Shown here one piece after another: positions 16,178 through 24,879 of a stretch of DNA of 64,000 nucleotides. The translations under genes and the position numbers were made by a program. The DNA is from Paludibacter sp963678465 (lineage in GTDB: Bacteria; Bacteroidota; Bacteroidia; Bacteroidales; Paludibacteraceae), in the NCBI GenBank assembly GCA_963678465.1, contig OY782858.1, positions 1,984,001 to 2,048,000 of the forward strand, in the 5' to 3' direction. The notes under the pieces are model-generated. The model had not been told where the DNA came from and searched no databases. It saw only the letters and a list, made by a program, of their open reading frames with translations. Position 1 is the first letter of the stretch, and every line of letters begins with the position of its first letter.

Positions 16178-16927
16178 TCAAAACATTCCTTTTATCTTTT
16201 CCAAATCCTCAGGAGTATCAATCCCCACTGTTTCCACATCCGTAAAACCTGCTTTTATCTTCAATCCGTTTTCCAACCAACGCAGCTGTTCGAGCGATTC
16301 GGCCAATTCGAGTTTGGAAGGCGGCATTTGAACAATCTGACTCAACACTTCCGAACGATAAGCATAAACGCCCACATGTTTGTAATAATCATGTTCTGCT
16401 ATCCAGTTTTTCTCGTCCGAACCGCGTTTGTAAGGTATGGGTGAGCGACTGAAATAAAGCGCATTGTTCTGCTTATCTATAACAACTTTCGGACTGTTAG
16501 GGTTAAACAAAACCTCCACTCCATCTCTTTCGGTAATTTTCTTTACTAAAGTTGCAATCTGAGTCTCTTCATCTGCAAAACAGTTTTTCAGCGCTTCAAT
16601 TTGTTCGGGTTGAATAAAAGGTTCGTCGCCCTGCACATTGATGACCACATCAAACCAGTCATCGAGTTTTGTAAATGCTTCGTAACAACGATCGGTTCCG
16701 CTTCTGTGAGCATCCGACGTCATAATTACCTTTCCGCCAAATGAACGCACTTTATCAAAAATACGCTCATCGTCGGTGGCTACGTACACATCATCAAGCA
16801 CTTTCGACACCTGATCGTAAACGCGCTGTATCATTGTTTTTCCACCAATATCCACCAATGGCTTGCCGGGAAAGCGTGTAGAAGCATACCGCGCAGGGAT
16901 AATTGCAACAAATCGAAGAGCGCTCAT
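16178..16927 (-). CDS. kdsB: 3-deoxy-manno-octulosonate cytidylyltransferase
   Basis: A 249-residue cytoplasmic enzyme that activates Kdo with CTP to CMP-Kdo for lipopolysaccharide inner-core synthesis. The N-terminus IPARYASTRFPGKPL is the nucleotide-binding signature of the family; VATDDERI, MTSDAHRSGTDRC and VINVQGDEPFI are also present. Length matches the family. Its ATG overlaps the stop of the DUF4105 gene by four bases (ATGA), so the two are translationally coupled on the minus strand. Confidence 0.97.
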   Translation of the reverse strand: MSALRFVAIIPARYASTRFPGKPLVDIGGKTMIQRVYDQVSKVLDDVYVATDDERIFDKVRSFGGKVIMTSDAHRSGTDRCYEAFTKLDDWFDVVINVQGDEPFIQPEQIEALKNCFADEETQIATLVKKITERDGVEVLFNPNSPKVVIDKQNNALYFSRSPIPYKRGSDEKNWIAEHDYYKHVGVYAYRSEVLSQIVQMPPSKLELAESLEQLRWLENGLKIKAGFTDVETVGIDTPEDLEKIKGMF

Positions 16928-18159
16928 CTTGTTCCTTTTTTATGTTTTTCCATTCGCAAATATTTCGATTTCCGTTCAAATTTATGCTTTGTGCGTACAA
17001 ACCAACGTGCATATCTGAAAATCAACAGCGCCAAAACCGGATAAAGAGCTACATTGAACGACTGCACCGACAAAGCCAGTGCAACCAATGCAAGCCCAAG
17101 CAATGCTAAATTAAATATTTGGTACACAAACATAAATTTACGCATTTTCTTCATCCATATCAATACGGCGGCTATTAAGTTCAGTGGATTTGCCCAAAGT
17201 AAATTCAGGTTGTTTTTTACCAACGGATGTGTCGACACAAACATGAGATAAAAAATAATCACTCCTATAAGTCCTGTTGCCAGGAGGAGTGCACTGTCCA
17301 CCACCGGTTTGTAATGAGCTCTTTTATATTCGAAAAATAAACTTACTATCCCGATAGAAAACAACAGACCAAAAACAAACAATGGACTATAATACCATCT
17401 GTCGGGCTGCTCTTCCTCATTTTGCGCACTTACAAGTACATTTTTCTGAGCTACCAAAGCCCTGGTTTCGTTCTTAAGCGGCACTGTCACCTTGCCCGAC
17501 TGAAACTCATTCATCAATATTTCGGGCAGAAACATACTTTCGAGCTGCGTTGCTTCCACATCAGCATCCATACCAAACACCATATCAATACCAAATTTTA
17601 CCCAGGTATCCTCACCCACATAATCTCCAACCCACTGACGAAAAGTCTTCTGACTCACAGTTTCGTTAAAACTAACAAAACCATCGATGGAATTGATGAT
17701 TTTTACGCGGGGACGTGTAGCACAATTATCGAAAATAAAATTGTATCGGTACTTCCGGTTTTCAGGTTGATAATTCTCGAGCAAAGCATTGATTAAGTTG
17801 CGTTTTTCGGACAGCGTTAAGTTAATAACCTGCTCCCAAACCATCGAATTACGCCTTTTATATTCCGAAAGAAAAAGACTTGTGGTAGATACTCCAAGGT
17901 AATAATCAGTTTCGCCCTTTATAAATTTATAATAAAAATTTTCAGTTTCGAAACTGAAAATTCCATAGTTAAAAATCACATCGAGTGACGTTTGCGGGTC
18001 CACAATCCTGATGCCCGTATGTCCGAATTTCGCATACACTTCTTCGCCGGGAGAACACGTTATCAGACTTATGACCGACGAATCGCTAAACGAAAGTTGC
18101 TGAGCAAACACACTGTTGAAAACAACAACAAACAGACTTACAAGAAATGATTTTTTCAT
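16924..18159 (-). CDS. DUF4105 domain membrane protein
   Basis: A 411-residue protein: signal peptide (about 1-19, cut after VFAQ), an extracytoplasmic DUF4105 domain (about 25-240) with CSPGEEVYAKFGHTGIRI and the NFIFDNCATRPR motif, where conserved His and Cys suggest a papain-like or related fold, then four or five membrane helices (about 270-385) and a Lys-rich tail. The role is unknown. It overlaps kdsB by four bases, which links it to envelope synthesis only by context. A -7 element lies at 18266-18273 on the minus strand. Confidence 0.8.
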   Translation of the reverse strand: MKKSFLVSLFVVVFNSVFAQQLSFSDSSVISLITCSPGEEVYAKFGHTGIRIVDPQTSLDVIFNYGIFSFETENFYYKFIKGETDYYLGVSTTSLFLSEYKRRNSMVWEQVINLTLSEKRNLINALLENYQPENRKYRYNFIFDNCATRPRVKIINSIDGFVSFNETVSQKTFRQWVGDYVGEDTWVKFGIDMVFGMDADVEATQLESMFLPEILMNEFQSGKVTVPLKNETRALVAQKNVLVSAQNEEEQPDRWYYSPLFVFGLLFSIGIVSLFFEYKRAHYKPVVDSALLLATGLIGVIIFYLMFVSTHPLVKNNLNLLWANPLNLIAAVLIWMKKMRKFMFVYQIFNLALLGLALVALALSVQSFNVALYPVLALLIFRYARWFVRTKHKFERKSKYLRMEKHKKGTR

Positions 18160-18265
18160 CTGCTACAATTTGATTTATTTGTTTAAAAAAATGAATTGAC
18201 AAATAGCGTTGTGCTGTTGCTTCAATTCCGTGACTTAATTAAGATAGTGATTAGAATTTTCTCCA

Positions 18266-18273
18266 CAAATATA
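18266..18273 (-). promoter_or_regulatory. -7 promoter element for DUF4105-kdsB
   Basis: The minus strand reads TATATTTG, an exact TAnnTTTG match, about 107 bases upstream of the DUF4105 start. The 326-base divergent gap otherwise shows only the opposite promoter at 18390-18421. Confidence 0.5.
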
Positions 18274-18389
18274 ATAACATTTCTTCAACATTCGAATCAT
18301 CGACAGCGATTTATTCACAAACTGGATAAAAAGCAGATTGCTAATTACAAAAGTATTGCTCACAATAAAATGAATCTCTGTTCAAAAAA

Positions 18390-18421
18390 TTTGGTAATAA
18401 GCCATTTAATTTGTAGGTTTG
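18390..18421 (+). promoter_or_regulatory. Bacteroidetes-type promoter for EEP gene
   Basis: TTTG (18390-18393), 20 bases, then TAGGTTTG (18414-18421) match the -33/-7 consensus in sequence and spacing. It lies 64 bases before the ATG at 18486. Confidence 0.7.
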
Positions 18422-18485
18422 CAAAACACAAAAGCTTATTGGAAACCGATTCAAAATAACGAATCTATTTAAAAACAAAGACATT

Positions 18486-19382
18486 ATGAGCTTAAAAACA
18501 TCCATATCCATTTGCTTATTCATAGCAACTCTTGCTTCCCCAATAGTTACTAAAATAAATGCAGTAAACAAAAAGGAGCAACCAACCACCACTTTGAATG
18601 TCGCCACTTATAATATTCGCCTCCAAACCGAAGCGGACAAAGAGGAACGCGACTGGAAAAAACGCAAAAACCAGGTAAGCAAACTCATTTCTACCTATAA
18701 GTTCGATATTTTCGGCGTTCAGGAAATCGCAGACAAAACACAGGAAAGACAACTTAAAAGACTTCTTCCCGCATTCGATAGCTATTCAGCAGGTCGAGGC
18801 GACATTGAAGGAAAAACAGGAGAACGATTAGCCATTTACTATAATAAAAAACGTTTTGACTTAAGCGAAAAAGGGTTCTTTTTCCTCGCCGAAACTCCGT
18901 CAGAAGCCGTAAAAGGCTGGGATGCAGCTTACGAACGCATATGTATCTGGGCTAAATTCACTGACCGCAACACAAACAAAACATTCTATTTTTTTAATCT
19001 TCATCTCGACCATATCGGAGTGCTTGCGCGTGCCGAAAGTGCTAAATTGGTCACCGAAAGAATAAAAAAAATGGCAGGCAATGCTCCCGTTTTCTGCGTT
19101 GGCGATTTCAATGCTCCTCCCTACGAAACAGCCGTTTACAACACGATGACCGCCACCCTGGCAGACAGCAGAGTGAGTACCGAAACTAAACCAGAAGGAA
19201 GTATTGGAACATTTAACGGTTGGGACACCCTTTCTACCGAATTTCCGATCGATGTATTGATTGATTATATTTTTACTCAAAATGTAAAAGTAATGACTTA
19301 CACTGTGCTTGATGACAAAATAAAACCGGCATCAGTGCCCTCGGATCATTTTCCGGTACTTATCAAATGTGAAATACGATAA
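18486..19382 (+). CDS. Endonuclease/exonuclease/phosphatase family protein, secreted
   Basis: A 298-residue protein with an N-terminal signal (about 1-27) and an EEP metal-dependent phosphodiesterase fold. Visible motifs: ATYNIRLQ, FGVQEI (metal-binding Glu), NLHLDHIG (His/Asp), VGDFNAPP (Asp-x-Asn) and PSDHFPV (Ser-Asp-His). All catalytic positions of the fold are present. Substrates in the family range from nucleic acids to inositol phosphates and sphingolipids; which one applies here cannot be read from the sequence. It is a single-gene unit with its own promoter. Confidence 0.88.
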   Translation: MSLKTSISICLFIATLASPIVTKINAVNKKEQPTTTLNVATYNIRLQTEADKEERDWKKRKNQVSKLISTYKFDIFGVQEIADKTQERQLKRLLPAFDSYSAGRGDIEGKTGERLAIYYNKKRFDLSEKGFFFLAETPSEAVKGWDAAYERICIWAKFTDRNTNKTFYFFNLHLDHIGVLARAESAKLVTERIKKMAGNAPVFCVGDFNAPPYETAVYNTMTATLADSRVSTETKPEGSIGTFNGWDTLSTEFPIDVLIDYIFTQNVKVMTYTVLDDKIKPASVPSDHFPVLIKCEIR

Positions 19383-19586
19383 GTTCATTTTCCAAACGCA
19401 GCTTGAAGGCTGACAATCAATTTATCGAACAACAAAAGATATAAATTCTAAAAAATAAGAGCAATAAACTCAACAGCACAAAAAGATTACATTCCGACAA
19501 AAAACACTCTTCGAGGCCATCAAAAGCCTCTCTGAGTTTCAATATATTTAAGTAGTTCCTCATGTCTCACTTTTAATATATTAATT

Positions 19587-20165
19587 ATGAAACACATACT
19601 TATCATCAACGGGCATCCCGAAATCAAAAGCCTGTGCACCGAACTGGCAATGGCCTACCAAAAAGGAGCTACAGCTGCCGGAGCTAAATGTAAACTTGTG
19701 AATTTATGTACTTTAAAATTCGATCCTCTGCTGCACCTGCATCAAGCCCCGTTTTTCAAAATGGAAGAAGATCTGATTGAAGTTCAGAAAGATATAAAAG
19801 AAGCCGACCACCTGGTTTTTGTATATCCCAACTGGTGGGGCACCTACCCTGCCCTTCTGAAAGGCTTTATCGACAGAGTATTTACACCCGGCTTTGCTTA
19901 TAAAACCAGCAAAGATTCACTCATATTCGAAAAACTGCTCAAAGGAAAATCGGCGCACATTTTCGTGACAATGAACAACACAAAGTTCACTTTCTATTTC
20001 CGTTACGGACAAACAGGACATATTTCGATGAAAAGAAATATACTCGGAGCCTGCGGTGTGAAACCTGTAAGAATAACATCCATTGGGCCTGTAAAAACAG
20101 CTCAGGAATATAAAATAAAGAGCTGGCTAAGAGAGGTGGAAAGACTTGGAAAAAAGATGAAATAG
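19587..20165 (+). CDS. NAD(P)H-dependent flavodoxin-fold oxidoreductase
   Basis: A 192-residue cytoplasmic flavoprotein of the NQO/MdaB/KefF type. The FMN/FAD-binding start ILIINGHPEIKS and the YPNWWGTYPALLKGFIDRVF signature (about 92-111) are clear. It probably reduces quinones or other electrophiles by two electrons using NAD(P)H. It stands alone, with no terminator or potassium-efflux partner nearby, so a KefF role is not supported. Confidence 0.85.
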   Translation: MKHILIINGHPEIKSLCTELAMAYQKGATAAGAKCKLVNLCTLKFDPLLHLHQAPFFKMEEDLIEVQKDIKEADHLVFVYPNWWGTYPALLKGFIDRVFTPGFAYKTSKDSLIFEKLLKGKSAHIFVTMNNTKFTFYFRYGQTGHISMKRNILGACGVKPVRITSIGPVKTAQEYKIKSWLREVERLGKKMK

Positions 20166-20255
20166 TGTAATTATTTCGCAACAAATCCGGATTGTGCATA
20201 TCTGCATAAAGGCATTCAGCGCAATTACAAATAAAAATTAAATCAGTGGAGAAAC

Positions 20256-20286
20256 TTGCCTGTTAAATTTAAAAGTTCTATATTTG
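20256..20286 (+). promoter_or_regulatory. Promoter of MaoC-like gene
   Basis: TTG (20256-20258), 20 bases, then TATATTTG (20279-20286) fit the Bacteroidetes -33/-7 pattern, 46 bases before the ATG at 20332. Confidence 0.7.
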
Positions 20287-20331
20287 CACATTAAGAAAGT
20301 AAATGTGCAACAATAAAATTAAATTCTCTTC

Positions 20332-20796
20332 ATGAACAAGATTATAATTAATAATTTTGATGAGTTCAGTCAGTACGTAGGAAAAGAACTGGGCACATCC
20401 GATTATATTAAAATAACCCAGGATCAGATCGATAGGTTTGCAGATGCCACTCACGATCATCAATGGATACACACCGACCCCGAACGTGCCAAAACCGAAA
20501 GTCCGTTTAAGGCCACTATCGCCCACGGCTATCTCAATCTGTCGTTACTACCCCATTTGTGGAGTCAGATTATCGATGTAAGAAATTCGAGACTCACTGT
20601 GAACTACGGAATTGATAAATTAAAATTCATGCAGGCAGTTACAGTCAATAGCGAAGTGCGCTGTCGGGCTTCCCTCAAGTCGCTTGTTAATCTGAGAGGA
20701 ACAACAAAAGCTGAAATTTTTGCCACGCTCGAAATAAAGGATAGTAAAAAACCAGCACTCGAAGCCGGAATTATTTTTCTGTACCACTTCGAATAA
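20332..20796 (+). CDS. MaoC-like hotdog-fold enoyl hydratase
   Basis: A 154-residue single-hotdog protein. The hydratase-2 signature is present: ITQDQIDRFADATHDHQWIH with catalytic Asp and His, and IAHGYLNLSLLP. By family knowledge it should hydrate trans-2-enoyl-CoA (or ACP) to the (R)-3-hydroxy form. There is no polyhydroxyalkanoate or beta-oxidation gene beside it, so the pathway is open. It is a single-gene unit bounded by its own promoter and a strong terminator. Confidence 0.88.
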   Translation: MNKIIINNFDEFSQYVGKELGTSDYIKITQDQIDRFADATHDHQWIHTDPERAKTESPFKATIAHGYLNLSLLPHLWSQIIDVRNSRLTVNYGIDKLKFMQAVTVNSEVRCRASLKSLVNLRGTTKAEIFATLEIKDSKKPALEAGIIFLYHFE

Positions 20797-20813
20797 GGGA
20801 GGAAAAATTCCAT

Positions 20814-20850
20814 AAAAAAAGGTTGTCTTTATTGAAGACAACCTTTTTTT
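20814..20850. terminator. Bidirectional intrinsic terminator
   Basis: AAGGTTGTCTT and AAGACAACCTT form a perfect 11-bp stem with a five-base loop, flanked by A7 and T7. It separates the MaoC-like gene from the convergent tRNA gene. Confidence 0.92.
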
Positions 20851-20858
20851 GTATCAAG

Positions 20859-20932
20859 TGGAGATTACCGGACTCGAACCGGTCACCTCGACACTGCCAG
20901 TGTCGCGCTCTAGCCAGATGAGCTAAACCCCC
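20859..20932 (-). tRNA. tRNA-Ala (anticodon GGC)
   Basis: A 74-base cloverleaf on the minus strand: acceptor GGGGGTT/AATCTCC, D arm GCTC..GAGC, anticodon stem CGACA/TGTCG with loop CTGGCAG (anticodon GGC), and T arm ACCGG-TTCGAGT-CCGGT. The G3-U70 wobble that marks alanine tRNAs is present, and the discriminator base is A. The 3' CCA is not encoded. The whole fold pairs without a mismatch apart from G-U pairs. Confidence 0.95.
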
Positions 20933-20957
20933 GAAACTTGATTTTGAATTTGCGGTG

Positions 20958-20965
20958 CAAAGATA
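20958..20965 (-). promoter_or_regulatory. -7 promoter element of tRNA-Ala
   Basis: The minus strand reads TATCTTTG followed by CACC, the very common Bacteroidetes stable-RNA -7 element, 25 bases before the tRNA 5' end. Confidence 0.7.
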
Positions 20966-21118
20966 AGGAAGTTTTGGAAAATATATGTACATTTGCTTAG
21001 AATTTTCAAAAATAATTATTTAACCAATTTGCTTTGTAAATCAGAATGATCAAAAGAAATAAATTTTGAAACAACAACAATATTTATTCAATAAAACAAC
21101 GCTAAAAACACATTCAAA

Positions 21119-21424
21119 ATGCTAATTTTCAACACAACATATAAAGTATCGACGAAAGAAAACGAGAACTGGATCATTTGGATCAAAGAGCAACATATCC
21201 CGTTTATGCTTACATCCGGAAATTTTGGCAAACCTCAAATTACAAAGATAGTTGGCAGCGAAGATGATGAAGGCACATCTTATTCGGTACAATTCCATAT
21301 CGCCGACATGCAAACGCTACTGAACTGGCACAAGGAAAATGCTTCGTCGTTTCAGAACAGCTGCTCGGCTGCATTTGGAAGCGAAGTAAGTTTTTTCTCA
21401 ACAGTTCTTGAGCTGATCGACTAA
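21119..21424 (+). CDS. DUF4286 family protein
   Basis: A 101-residue cytoplasmic protein with the opening MLIFNTTYKVSTKENENWIIWI and a ferredoxin-like alternation of strands and helices typical of DUF4286. The family is confined largely to Bacteroidetes and its function is unknown. Its stop codon touches the ATG of ruvC directly (TAA then ATG), so the two are an operon; a role linked to DNA repair is only a contextual guess. Confidence 0.8.
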   Translation: MLIFNTTYKVSTKENENWIIWIKEQHIPFMLTSGNFGKPQITKIVGSEDDEGTSYSVQFHIADMQTLLNWHKENASSFQNSCSAAFGSEVSFFSTVLELID

Positions 21425-21985
21425 ATGGAAAAAGAAACTATCATACTGGGGATCGACCCGGGAACCACCATCATGGGGTATGGAATTATTAAAGTGACGG
21501 GGAATAAAGTTGAAATGTTGGTCATGGGGATTCTTGATTTAAAGAAATACAGCAACCATTATCTCAAGCTTCAAAAAATTTTTTCGCGTACCTTGTCATT
21601 GATTGATGAGTTTCATCCTGACTGCATGGCCATTGAAGCGCCATTTTTCGGAAAAAACGTTCAGTCAATGCTGAAACTCGGACGCGCACAAGGCGTTGCA
21701 ATGTCTGCCGCATTATACCGCGATTTACCAATTACCGAATATGCGCCACTCAAAATTAAAATGGCCATCACCGGAAATGGTCGGGCATCAAAAGAACAGG
21801 TAGCTGACATGCTGAGACGATACCTCAACATTTCACCGGAGGATATGCTCCCTCAGCTCGATGCTACCGATGGACTTGCTGCTGCTTATTGCCATTTTCT
21901 GCAAGCCGGCCGGCCTACAGGCGAGAATGAATATTCGGGTTGGAAGGATTTTATCGCTAAAAATCCGGGCCGAACCAAACAATAA
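21425..21985 (+). CDS. ruvC: Crossover junction endodeoxyribonuclease RuvC
   Basis: A 186-residue Holliday-junction resolvase. RNase H-fold catalytic residues are visible: Asp in LGIDPGTT, Glu in MAIEAPFFG, and the C-terminal pair in QLDATDGLAAAYCH. It cleaves junctions during recombination together with RuvAB, encoded elsewhere. It starts directly at the stop of the DUF4286 gene. Butyrate kinase follows after 50 bases and could be on the same transcript. Confidence 0.96.
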   Translation: MEKETIILGIDPGTTIMGYGIIKVTGNKVEMLVMGILDLKKYSNHYLKLQKIFSRTLSLIDEFHPDCMAIEAPFFGKNVQSMLKLGRAQGVAMSAALYRDLPITEYAPLKIKMAITGNGRASKEQVADMLRRYLNISPEDMLPQLDATDGLAAAYCHFLQAGRPTGENEYSGWKDFIAKNPGRTKQ

Positions 21986-22035
21986 AAAAAAGGAAAACAT
22001 CTGATAGATTTCACAATACCTTAAATTCGAACACA

Positions 22036-23094
22036 ATGTACAAAATACTATCCATCAATCCGGGCTCCACGTCGACTAAAATAGCTGTTTACGATGATGA
22101 AAACTTACTGAGCCTCCACACCATTCGTCACTCCAACGACGACCTTTCAGAATTTAAAAATGTTTTCGACCAGTACGACTTTAGAAAAAACATCATTTTA
22201 AAACGCCTTGCCGACGATGATTTTGACCTCAACGATTTATCGGCTGTGGTAGGAAGAGGCGGCTTGATGCGCCCTATAGAATCAGGCGTTTATGAAGTTA
22301 CGGAGCAAATGATAGAAGACCTGAAAATGGCCGGACAACATGCCAGTAACCTTGGGGCGCCGCTCGCTTTCGAAATTGCCGGTCAAGTGCCCAATTGCAG
22401 GGCTTTCGTTACCGATCCGGTCACTGTGGACGAGTTAAGCGATATTGCACGCATAAGCGGACATCCTCAATTTCCCCGCCGCTCCACCTTTCACGCTCTC
22501 AACCACAAAGCAATAGGCCGAAAATATGCCATTTCGGTGGGTACTACTTACGACAAGCTGAACCTTGTAATTGCTCATTTAGGTGGAGGTGTTTCGGTGG
22601 CTGCACACAAATACGGCAAAGTCGTCGACACCAATCAGGCATTGGATGGATTTGGACCTTTCTCGCCCGAACGTTCAGGAACTTTAGATGCAGGAGAATT
22701 GATAAGAGTCTGTTTCGATGGAAAATACAGCAAAAGCCAGCTACAGAAAATGTTGGTCGGTCAGGGAGGTTTAATTGCTCATTTAGGCACAAGCGACGTA
22801 AAAATAATCACTCAGCGCATTGCCGAAGGAGATGAAAAAGCCCGGTTGGCACTCGAAGCCATGGCCTACAATGTAGGGAAAGAAATTGGAGCAATGCTTG
22901 CCGTACTCGAAGGAAAAGCAGATGCCGTTATTCTTACCGGCGGCATTGCCAATAGTCAATTTGTGGTGAATACAATAAAAAAAATGGTTTCGCCTCTGGC
23001 ACATTTGGTGGTTTATCCCGGCGAAGACGAAATGGAAGCTCTGGCAACTGCCGGATTAAGAGTTTTGAGAGGAGAACAAACAAAAATCTATTGA
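22036..23094 (+). CDS. buk: Butyrate kinase
   Basis: A 352-residue ASKHA-fold kinase interconverting butyryl phosphate + ADP and butyrate + ATP. Visible motifs: phosphate loop NPGSTSTKIAV, VVGRGGLMRP, AHLGGGVSVAAH and GFGPFSPERSGTLD. Length and motifs fit Buk rather than acetate kinase (about 400 residues). Some members also act on branched-chain acyl phosphates. The usual partner, phosphotransbutyrylase (ptb), is absent from both sides here. It supports a fermentative lifestyle together with the hydrogenase operon. Confidence 0.93.
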   Translation: MYKILSINPGSTSTKIAVYDDENLLSLHTIRHSNDDLSEFKNVFDQYDFRKNIILKRLADDDFDLNDLSAVVGRGGLMRPIESGVYEVTEQMIEDLKMAGQHASNLGAPLAFEIAGQVPNCRAFVTDPVTVDELSDIARISGHPQFPRRSTFHALNHKAIGRKYAISVGTTYDKLNLVIAHLGGGVSVAAHKYGKVVDTNQALDGFGPFSPERSGTLDAGELIRVCFDGKYSKSQLQKMLVGQGGLIAHLGTSDVKIITQRIAEGDEKARLALEAMAYNVGKEIGAMLAVLEGKADAVILTGGIANSQFVVNTIKKMVSPLAHLVVYPGEDEMEALATAGLRVLRGEQTKIY

Positions 23095-23120
23095 AAAAAT
23101 CACCCGAAAACAATCATGTT

Positions 23121-23708
23121 TCAATTCTTCTGGTTGTTTTTGGGTTGAACCGTTTTTTTCGAAACAACTTCTTCCCAAAAAATCCACATACCAAAAATAA
23201 TTACATAAAACAGATATTTAAATACATGTTCGTGTAAAATATAAAACCATTCAGGGTTTTCTTTTATAAGGGCAGTAATCGCAACAATTCTGAAAATATT
23301 AAACAAATACACCACCAGCAGACCCAGCGGAATAAACCAAAGTTTATTTTTTAAAGTTCCACGATAAAAAGCTATAATACAAACAAATATATAAGCTTGT
23401 TTCAAACCTGTGCACGCCCAAACCACATGTACTGCCACATTATTATCATGTCGTACCACATTATCGGCACTCAGACTGATACTATAGCCCATTATTTCGA
23501 GCATACGGGTAGTAACTTTGGCCACATGATCGGCCATAAAATTAAACGGAGCAGAAATATTCATTCCGAAGAAAGTAACAATAGTCTCTGTTTCATCACC
23601 AAGGACAGTAAATTTCCAGAAGAAATGAGACAACATAAGCAAAACAACGAAATAGATAATTCCGCTGTAAGGCTCAATACTTTCGGGGATATTAAATCTG
23701 CTTTTCAT
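23121..23708 (-). CDS. Exosortase/archaeosortase-like membrane transpeptidase
   Basis: A 195-residue protein with about five membrane helices. The exosortase catalytic triad is intact: Cys in VVWACTGLKQA, Arg in YLFNIFRIVAI, and His in the LHEHVFKYLF segment. Exosortases recognise a C-terminal tripartite sorting signal and process or attach exported proteins at the membrane. It lies 13 bases after tsaD on the minus strand, so it is probably co-transcribed, but no candidate substrate or accessory gene is in the window. It is shorter than the proteobacterial enzymes (EpsH type) and closer in size to the minimal Bacteroidetes forms. Confidence 0.82.
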   Translation of the reverse strand: MKSRFNIPESIEPYSGIIYFVVLLMLSHFFWKFTVLGDETETIVTFFGMNISAPFNFMADHVAKVTTRMLEIMGYSISLSADNVVRHDNNVAVHVVWACTGLKQAYIFVCIIAFYRGTLKNKLWFIPLGLLVVYLFNIFRIVAITALIKENPEWFYILHEHVFKYLFYVIIFGMWIFWEEVVSKKTVQPKNNQKN

Positions 23709-23721
23709 TTTTTGTAAACAC

Positions 23722-24750
23722 TTACAATAAGTTTGTTACACGTGCAAACGGGACTTTATCCAAGGAACAAAAATCGTTGTTCAGGTATTTAAAATAAGCT
23801 GTAATTGCTATCATCGCTGCATTATCAGTTGTAAATTCAAAAGGAGGAATATAAATCTCCCAACCATATTTGGCGGCATGAAGCTGAAAAGCCTCGCGCA
23901 AGGCCGAATTGGCCGACACGCCACCAGCCAAAGCCACATGCTTAATATTCAAATCCTTTGCAGCCTTTCGAAGTTTGTTCATAAGCACTTCCACCACTGT
24001 GTATTGCAACGATGCCGACAAGTCGTTAATATTCTCCGACACAAAAGCCGCATTTTCTTTTTCTTTATCGCGCAGCAAATACAAGAAAGACGTTTTCAAC
24101 CCACTGAAACTGTAATTATAATCCGGAATCTGTGGTTTATTGAATACAAAAGCATCCTTATTGCCGGTTTTGGCAAGTCGATCGATAAATGGTCCTCCCG
24201 GATAAGGCAATCCCATTACCTTTGCACACTTATCAAAAGCTTCGCCCGCAGCATCATCAATGGTCTGACCAATCACTTCCATTTTATCATACGCTTCCAC
24301 CTTTATGATTTGAGAATTTCCACCCGAAACCAAAAGGCAAAGGAATGGAAAAGCGGGAAATTTTTCACCAGCCTTTCCCTGGCTGATAAAATGAGCCATC
24401 ACATGTGCCTGTAAATGATTCACATCAATCAACGGTACATCGAGCGCCTGCGCAAATCCTTTTGCAAAAGAGGTGCCCACAAGCAACGAACCCAACAAGC
24501 CCGGTCCACGAGTGAAAGCAATGGCCGCAAGATCGCTTTTGTTGATGCCGGCATCACTAAGCGCCTGATGAACAACAGGAATAATATTTTGTTGATGCGC
24601 TCGCGATGCCAACTCAGGCACCACCCCACCATATGCAGCATGTACTGATTGGCTGGCCGTTACATTAGATAGCAACACACCATCCTTTAAGACCGCAGCC
24701 GATGTATCGTCGCACGATGACTCTATACCCAAAATAATAATAGAACTCAT
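23722..24750 (-). CDS. tsaD: tRNA threonylcarbamoyladenosine transferase TsaD
   Basis: A 342-residue cytoplasmic ASKHA-fold enzyme that transfers threonylcarbamoyl to A37 of ANN-decoding tRNAs with TsaB and TsaE. Signatures: ILGIESSCDDTSAAVL, the metal site HLQAHVMAH, LCLLVSGGNSQII and ALAGGVSANSALRE. It is universal and essential in most bacteria. It is divergent from tamB (129 bases between starts), an arrangement seen in many Bacteroidetes. Confidence 0.97.
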   Translation of the reverse strand: MSSIIILGIESSCDDTSAAVLKDGVLLSNVTASQSVHAAYGGVVPELASRAHQQNIIPVVHQALSDAGINKSDLAAIAFTRGPGLLGSLLVGTSFAKGFAQALDVPLIDVNHLQAHVMAHFISQGKAGEKFPAFPFLCLLVSGGNSQIIKVEAYDKMEVIGQTIDDAAGEAFDKCAKVMGLPYPGGPFIDRLAKTGNKDAFVFNKPQIPDYNYSFSGLKTSFLYLLRDKEKENAAFVSENINDLSASLQYTVVEVLMNKLRKAAKDLNIKHVALAGGVSANSALREAFQLHAAKYGWEIYIPPFEFTTDNAAMIAITAYFKYLNNDFCSLDKVPFARVTNLL

Positions 24751-24864
24751 TAAAAAAACGGAATGATAATTGATACAAAGAAAAACCGAATAGTTTTTAA
24801 CAAGCTTTTTTCTAAAAAAGGCTTTCTAAACCATCTTCGATAATTAAAATCGCAAATTATTTTT

Positions 24865-24872
24865 TACTTTTG
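24865..24872 (+). promoter_or_regulatory. -7 promoter element TACTTTTG at the tamB start
   Basis: An exact TAnnTTTG match whose last base is 7 bases before the A of the tamB ATG (24880). If it is used, transcription would begin at or almost at the start codon. Confidence 0.45.
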
Positions 24873-24879
24873 TAAAATA

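Noticed and set aside
18196..18459. 87-codon plus-strand frame in the divergent gap before the EEP gene
   Set aside because: It overlaps both promoter elements, has no recognisable protein features and low-complexity composition.
20859..20932. tRNA-Gly, from a quick reading of the loop
   Set aside because: The anticodon in the loop CTGGCAG is GGC, which reads alanine codons, and the acceptor stem has the G3-U70 pair of alanine tRNAs.
23878..24414. 178-codon plus-strand frame opposite tsaD
   Set aside because: Antisense shadow of an essential, highly conserved gene.
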